Origin: an uncultured Anaerotignum sp.
Lineage (GTDB): Bacteria; Bacillota; Clostridia; Lachnospirales; Anaerotignaceae
Reading direction: 5' to 3'
NCBI RefSeq assembly: GCF_905212195.1
Contig: NZ_CAJMDQ010000078.1
Location: forward strand, 1 to 10,111
Length of the DNA: 10,111 nucleotides
Positions 7,467 to 10,111 of the stretch are shown piece after piece. Within the stretch, counting starts at the first letter, position 1. The number at the start of each line of letters is the position of its first letter. Position numbers and translations under genes: made by a program. The notes beneath the pieces were generated by a model. The model had not been told where the DNA came from. It searched no databases and saw only the letters and a program-made list of their open reading frames with translations.

Positions 7467-7712
7467 TTATCGATAAATAACCCCTGCCACAATGGCAACG
7501 ACCAAAGCCACTGCAATAACTGCCACCACAATGTTCATGGTCTTTAAGGAAACATTGATATGGGAATACAGGTTATATTTCGCACCTGTAAAAGCACTTT
7601 CTTTCTGTTTCAGTTCGATTTCTTTTTCTTCTAGGGCTTTTTCCCGTTCTTCCAATTCATGTATCCGCTGTTCCAGTTCCTCCGGGTTTACAGGTTTTTG
7701 TGTATCTGTCAC
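7467..7712 (-). CDS. Small coiled-coil, single-pass membrane protein of unknown function
   Basis: An 81-residue protein I do not recognise. Residues 11-40 are a highly charged Glu/Lys/Gln helix with leucines exactly every seven residues (L13, L20, L27, L34) plus I17, so a leucine-zipper-like coiled coil is likely. Residues 60-79 are an uninterrupted Val/Ile/Ala membrane segment, and the chain ends just after it in Tyr-Arg. There is no signal peptide; this is a tail-anchored layout with the coiled coil probably cytoplasmic. It starts with GTG at 7712, supported by GGAGGG at 7718-7723, and ends 15 bases before galK, so it is almost certainly co-transcribed with galKET. A role at the membrane beside galactose uptake is only a guess from position. 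Confidence 0.75.
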   Translation of the reverse strand: MTDTQKPVNPEELEQRIHELEEREKALEEKEIELKQKESAFTGAKYNLYSHINVSLKTMNIVVAVIAVALVVAIVAGVIYR

Positions 7713-7750
7713 AAAATCCCTCCTTTGTTTTTATGGCTTCAAATTGCAAC

Positions 7751-7778
7751 AATTCCCCCGTAGTCAAACGGGGGAATT
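7751..7778 (-). terminator. Intercistronic hairpin after mglC
   Basis: Bases 7751-7760 (AATTCCCCCG) pair perfectly with 7769-7778 around an eight-base loop. It begins 25 bases after the mglC stop in transcription order. On the - strand the stem is followed by GTTGCAATTTG, a poor U tract, so termination is probably partial; on the + strand four T follow. It may also act as a 3' stabiliser of mgl mRNA. No clear promoter lies between it and the small membrane protein gene (the only TTGACT is inside the loop and has no matching -10), so galKET expression probably depends on read-through. Confidence 0.65.
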
Positions 7779-7803
7779 TTCCTATCACATCTTACCGAAA
7801 AAA

Positions 7804-8823
7804 TTATTTCTTTGCAATATACTTACGTACGTCGATGGCAACGGCCAGAATGATGATCAGACCTTTGATGATGTACTGCAGATATGCGTTAACGCCCAGA
7901 TAGTACAGGCTGTAGTTGATTACCTGCAGGATGATAACACCGATCAGGATACCGGGGATGGTACCAACACCACCGGAGAAGGATACACCACCGATAACGC
8001 AGCCGGAGATGGCATCCAGGTCATAGTTGGTACCTGTAGCTGTTGTTACACTCTGGATACGACCAGCTTCCAGGAAAGCTGCGATACCATAGAGGATACC
8101 AGCTACCAGATAAATCATCATGATGTTTTTCGCTACGTTTACACCGGATACGGCAGCCGCTTCCGGGTTACCGCCGATAGCGAACATGTTTTTACCCAAA
8201 GTGGTTTTATTCCATACAAACCACATAATTACCGCACAAATTACCATGAAGTAAACCAGATGAGGGATACCCAGCCAGTAGCCGTTTACCAGTTCGATAT
8301 ATCTGGGGTCCAGGCTGGCGATAGGCTGTGCGCCGCCCTTCTGGCTATCGATGTACAGACACAGAGCACCATATGCTATGAGCTGCGTACCTAACGAAAT
8401 AATAAATGCATGCATGTGCAGTTTTGCTACACCAAAGCCGTTCAGCAGACAGAAAGCCACACAAACAACGATGGACAGCAGCAAAGGCAGAACCAGTGGC
8501 AGGGGTTCTGTAATCTGAGGATACATACGGGATGCGTATGTAACACTCTGCAATAAGGATGCGGAGATTGCAGCACCACAACCCAGGATACGACCAGCAG
8601 ACAAGTCAGTACCTGCCAATACGATCATACCAGCAACACCCAGCGCCAGAATACCTCTGGTGGAAGCCTGTGCCAAAATTTTCAAAAAGTTATTCTTAGA
8701 CAAAAATGTAGGGTCAGCCGCAATAACACCAATGATCATGATGATCAGGATGATATACAGAGCATAGTCCAGCAGCAGTTCCTGCCAGGTTTTATCCCCT
8801 TTGAAACTCTTTAATTTTTCCAT
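7804..8823 (-). CDS. mglC: Galactose/methyl-galactoside ABC transporter permease MglC
   Basis: A 339-residue polytopic membrane protein of the BPD-transport-2 (RbsC/MglC) permease family, which forms the sugar channel with MglA in the cytoplasmic membrane. There is a hydrophilic N-tail to about residue 18 and then a series of hydrophobic helices. Family landmarks are MIVLAGTDLSAGR (the GTDLSAGR form is MglC-like; RbsC has a GGIDLSVG-type sequence), NMFAIGGNPEAAAVSGVNV (the cytoplasmic loop that contacts the ATPase), and a GVGTIPG segment followed by a C-terminal IIKGLIII helix. Length equals E. coli MglC (about 336). GGGGAGG around 8834-8840 precedes ATG 8823, and mglA ends 17 bases upstream. 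Confidence 0.93.
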   Translation of the reverse strand: MEKLKSFKGDKTWQELLLDYALYIILIIMIIGVIAADPTFLSKNNFLKILAQASTRGILALGVAGMIVLAGTDLSAGRILGCGAAISASLLQSVTYASRMYPQITEPLPLVLPLLLSIVVCVAFCLLNGFGVAKLHMHAFIISLGTQLIAYGALCLYIDSQKGGAQPIASLDPRYIELVNGYWLGIPHLVYFMVICAVIMWFVWNKTTLGKNMFAIGGNPEAAAVSGVNVAKNIMMIYLVAGILYGIAAFLEAGRIQSVTTATGTNYDLDAISGCVIGGVSFSGGVGTIPGILIGVIILQVINYSLYYLGVNAYLQYIIKGLIIILAVAIDVRKYIAKK

Positions 8824-8840
8824 TCTTTTTTACCTCCCCA

Positions 8841-10111
8841 TTATACATATTTTGCTGCCAGACGCATGATTTCTTCCTGTGTTGCGTCTTTGACATCCAA
8901 AATACCAGCCAAGTGACCATTGCTCATAACCATGATTCTGTCGCAGATCCCCAACAGTTCCGGCATTTCGGAAGAAACCACGATAACGCCTTTATCTTCC
9001 TGCGCCAGATCAATGATCAGCTGATAGATTTCGTATTTCGCACCTACGTCAATACCGCGGGTGGGCTCGTCCAGAAGCAGTACTTCCGGTTTTGTCAGCA
9101 GCCATCTGCCCAAAATTACCTTCTGCTGGTTACCGCCGGAAAGTGAACGGATATGGGTTTTCTGGCTAGGGGGTTTTACATGCATACTGTCAATAACCCA
9201 CTTGGTGTCTTCTTTCATTTTTGCGTTGGAAAGCAGAAGACCTTTCCGATAGTTTTTGATATTGGCAATGACAGAGTTGAACTGGATGCTCATGCCGCCG
9301 AAAATACCTGTGGCACGACGTTCTTCTGTCAGCAGCGCAAAGCCGTTTTTGATGGCTGTCTTTGCGTCTTTATTCACAACCTTTTTGCCATGCATGTACA
9401 TTTCGCCGCTCTGATGATGGGCAATACCGAAAATGGTTTCCAGAAGTTCTGTTCTTCTGCTGCCCACCAGACCTGCCACGCCAAGGATTTCGCCTTTACG
9501 CAGCTGGAAACTTACATCCATACAGGTAGGCATATATTTCCCTGTCAGATTTTTTACATCCAGCAGGACTTCGCCGGGTTTGTTTGTTTTCGGCGGGAAA
9601 CGGTCTGTCAGGTCACGACCTACCATAAGCTGAATGATCTTATCTGTTGTCAGATCTTTTGCATTTTCTGTTGCGATCCACTTACCGTCACGCATGATGG
9701 TAACTTCGTCGGAAATCTGCAAAATTTCTTCCATCTTATGACTGATGTAAACCATTGCAACGCCTCTGTCACGCAGTTTATTGATGATGCGGAACAGATG
9801 CTCTACTTCTTCATGGGTCAATGAGGATGTAGGTTCGTCCAATACAAGAATTTTTGCATTATATGATACGGCCTTTGCGATTTCTACCATCTGTCTCTGG
9901 GATACGCTCAGTTTGCCGATGATTGTCTTAGGGTTAACGGGGATTTCCAGTTCCTCGAATACTTTCTGTGTTTCCTGATACATTTTTTTATGGCTGACCA
10001 GTCCACCCTGTTTGGGGAAACGACCCAGCCAGATATTTTCCATAACGCTGCGCTTCAGTACCTGATTCAGTTCCTGGTGTACCATTGCTACACCATTATC
10101 CAGCGCATTTT
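8841..10111 (-). CDS. mglA: Galactose/methyl-galactoside ABC transporter ATPase MglA (N-terminus cut by window edge)
   Basis: C-terminal 422 residues of a tandem ATPase of the RbsA/MglA type (usually about 500 residues). The frame runs open to the right edge and the residues there ([14 protein letters not shown]) are the family's Q-loop region, so the ATG at 10085 is internal and roughly the first 80-90 residues, including the first Walker A, lie outside. Counting from that Met: first-domain signature LSVSQ (59-63), Walker B ILVLDEPT (79-86), switch SH (115-116). In the second domain, a Walker A-like GLVGSRRTE (205-213) has Arg where Lys is usual, LSGGNQQ (315-321) and [11 protein letters not shown] (336-346) follow, and SSE replaces the switch His. 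A degenerate second site is normal for this family, so one ATP site does most of the work. Confidence 0.93.
   Translation of the reverse strand, partial: NALDNGVAMVHQELNQVLKRSVMENIWLGRFPKQGGLVSHKKMYQETQKVFEELEIPVNPKTIIGKLSVSQRQMVEIAKAVSYNAKILVLDEPTSSLTHEEVEHLFRIINKLRDRGVAMVYISHKMEEILQISDEVTIMRDGKWIATENAKDLTTDKIIQLMVGRDLTDRFPPKTNKPGEVLLDVKNLTGKYMPTCMDVSFQLRKGEILGVAGLVGSRRTELLETIFGIAHHQSGEMYMHGKKVVNKDAKTAIKNGFALLTEERRATGIFGGMSIQFNSVIANIKNYRKGLLLSNAKMKEDTKWVIDSMHVKPPSQKTHIRSLSGGNQQKVILGRWLLTKPEVLLLDEPTRGIDVGAKYEIYQLIIDLAQEDKGVIVVSSEMPELLGICDRIMVMSNGHLAGILDVKDATQEEIMRLAAKYV

Noticed and set aside
8841..10085. Reading the ATG at 10085 as the true start of a 414-residue ATPase.
   Set aside because: The frame continues without a stop to the window edge with family-typical residues, and a protein starting at 10085 would lack the first Walker A. 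It is a gene cut by the window, not a short variant.
1..10111. A mobile element, defence system or otherwise novel multi-gene system.
   Set aside because: Every sizeable coding stretch is accounted for by thiamin or galactose genes. No transposase, integrase, direct-repeat array or tRNA attachment site is visible; the only unexplained gene is the 81-residue membrane protein.

Overview
The window looks like chromosomal DNA of an anaerobic Firmicute, most likely a Clostridia-type gut organism. The evidence is moderate GC content, strong AGGAGG-type ribosome binding sites, the oxygen-sensitive radical-SAM thiazole route (ThiH rather than ThiO), a class II (Firmicutes-type) GalT, and a short ThiF-family adenylyltransferase. 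The lineage is inferred from protein character only; I cannot name a species. There are eleven genes in two converging blocks, tightly packed, with no RNA genes, mobile elements or CRISPR arrays visible.

Left block, + strand (1-3562): a thiamin thiazole operon, thiS-thiF-thiG-thiH-tenI/thiE-like. A leader (1-118) carries a 23-bp terminator-type hairpin ending in a T run just before thiS, with a competing smaller hairpin overlapping its 5' arm. This is the layout of a transcription-attenuation control element whose sensor would lie mostly off the left edge. ThiS is the sulfur carrier, ThiF adenylates its C-terminal Gly-Gly, ThiH makes dehydroglycine from tyrosine, and ThiG closes the thiazole ring. 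The last gene carries the signature of TenI, the thiazole tautomerase, more than that of thiamin-phosphate synthase (ThiE). The block ends in a strong intrinsic terminator (3603-3644).

Right block, - strand (10111-3673): a galactose import and catabolism unit. In transcription order it reads mglA (5' end cut by the right window edge), mglC, a 10-bp GC-rich hairpin, a small 81-residue protein with a leucine-heptad coiled coil and one C-terminal membrane segment, then galK, galE and galT. MglA and MglC are the ATPase and permease of a galactose/methyl-galactoside ABC transporter; the binding protein MglB is presumably upstream, outside the window. GalK, GalT and GalE form the Leloir pathway, so imported galactose can go to glucose-1-phosphate within one gene block. 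No mutarotase or local regulator is visible.

Most of the window is well-understood metabolism. The items most worth a second look are the thiS leader attenuator, the unrecognised coiled-coil/membrane protein between transporter and Leloir genes, the intercistronic hairpin that may tune transporter versus enzyme expression, and the TenI-like identity of a gene that automatic annotation would probably call thiE.
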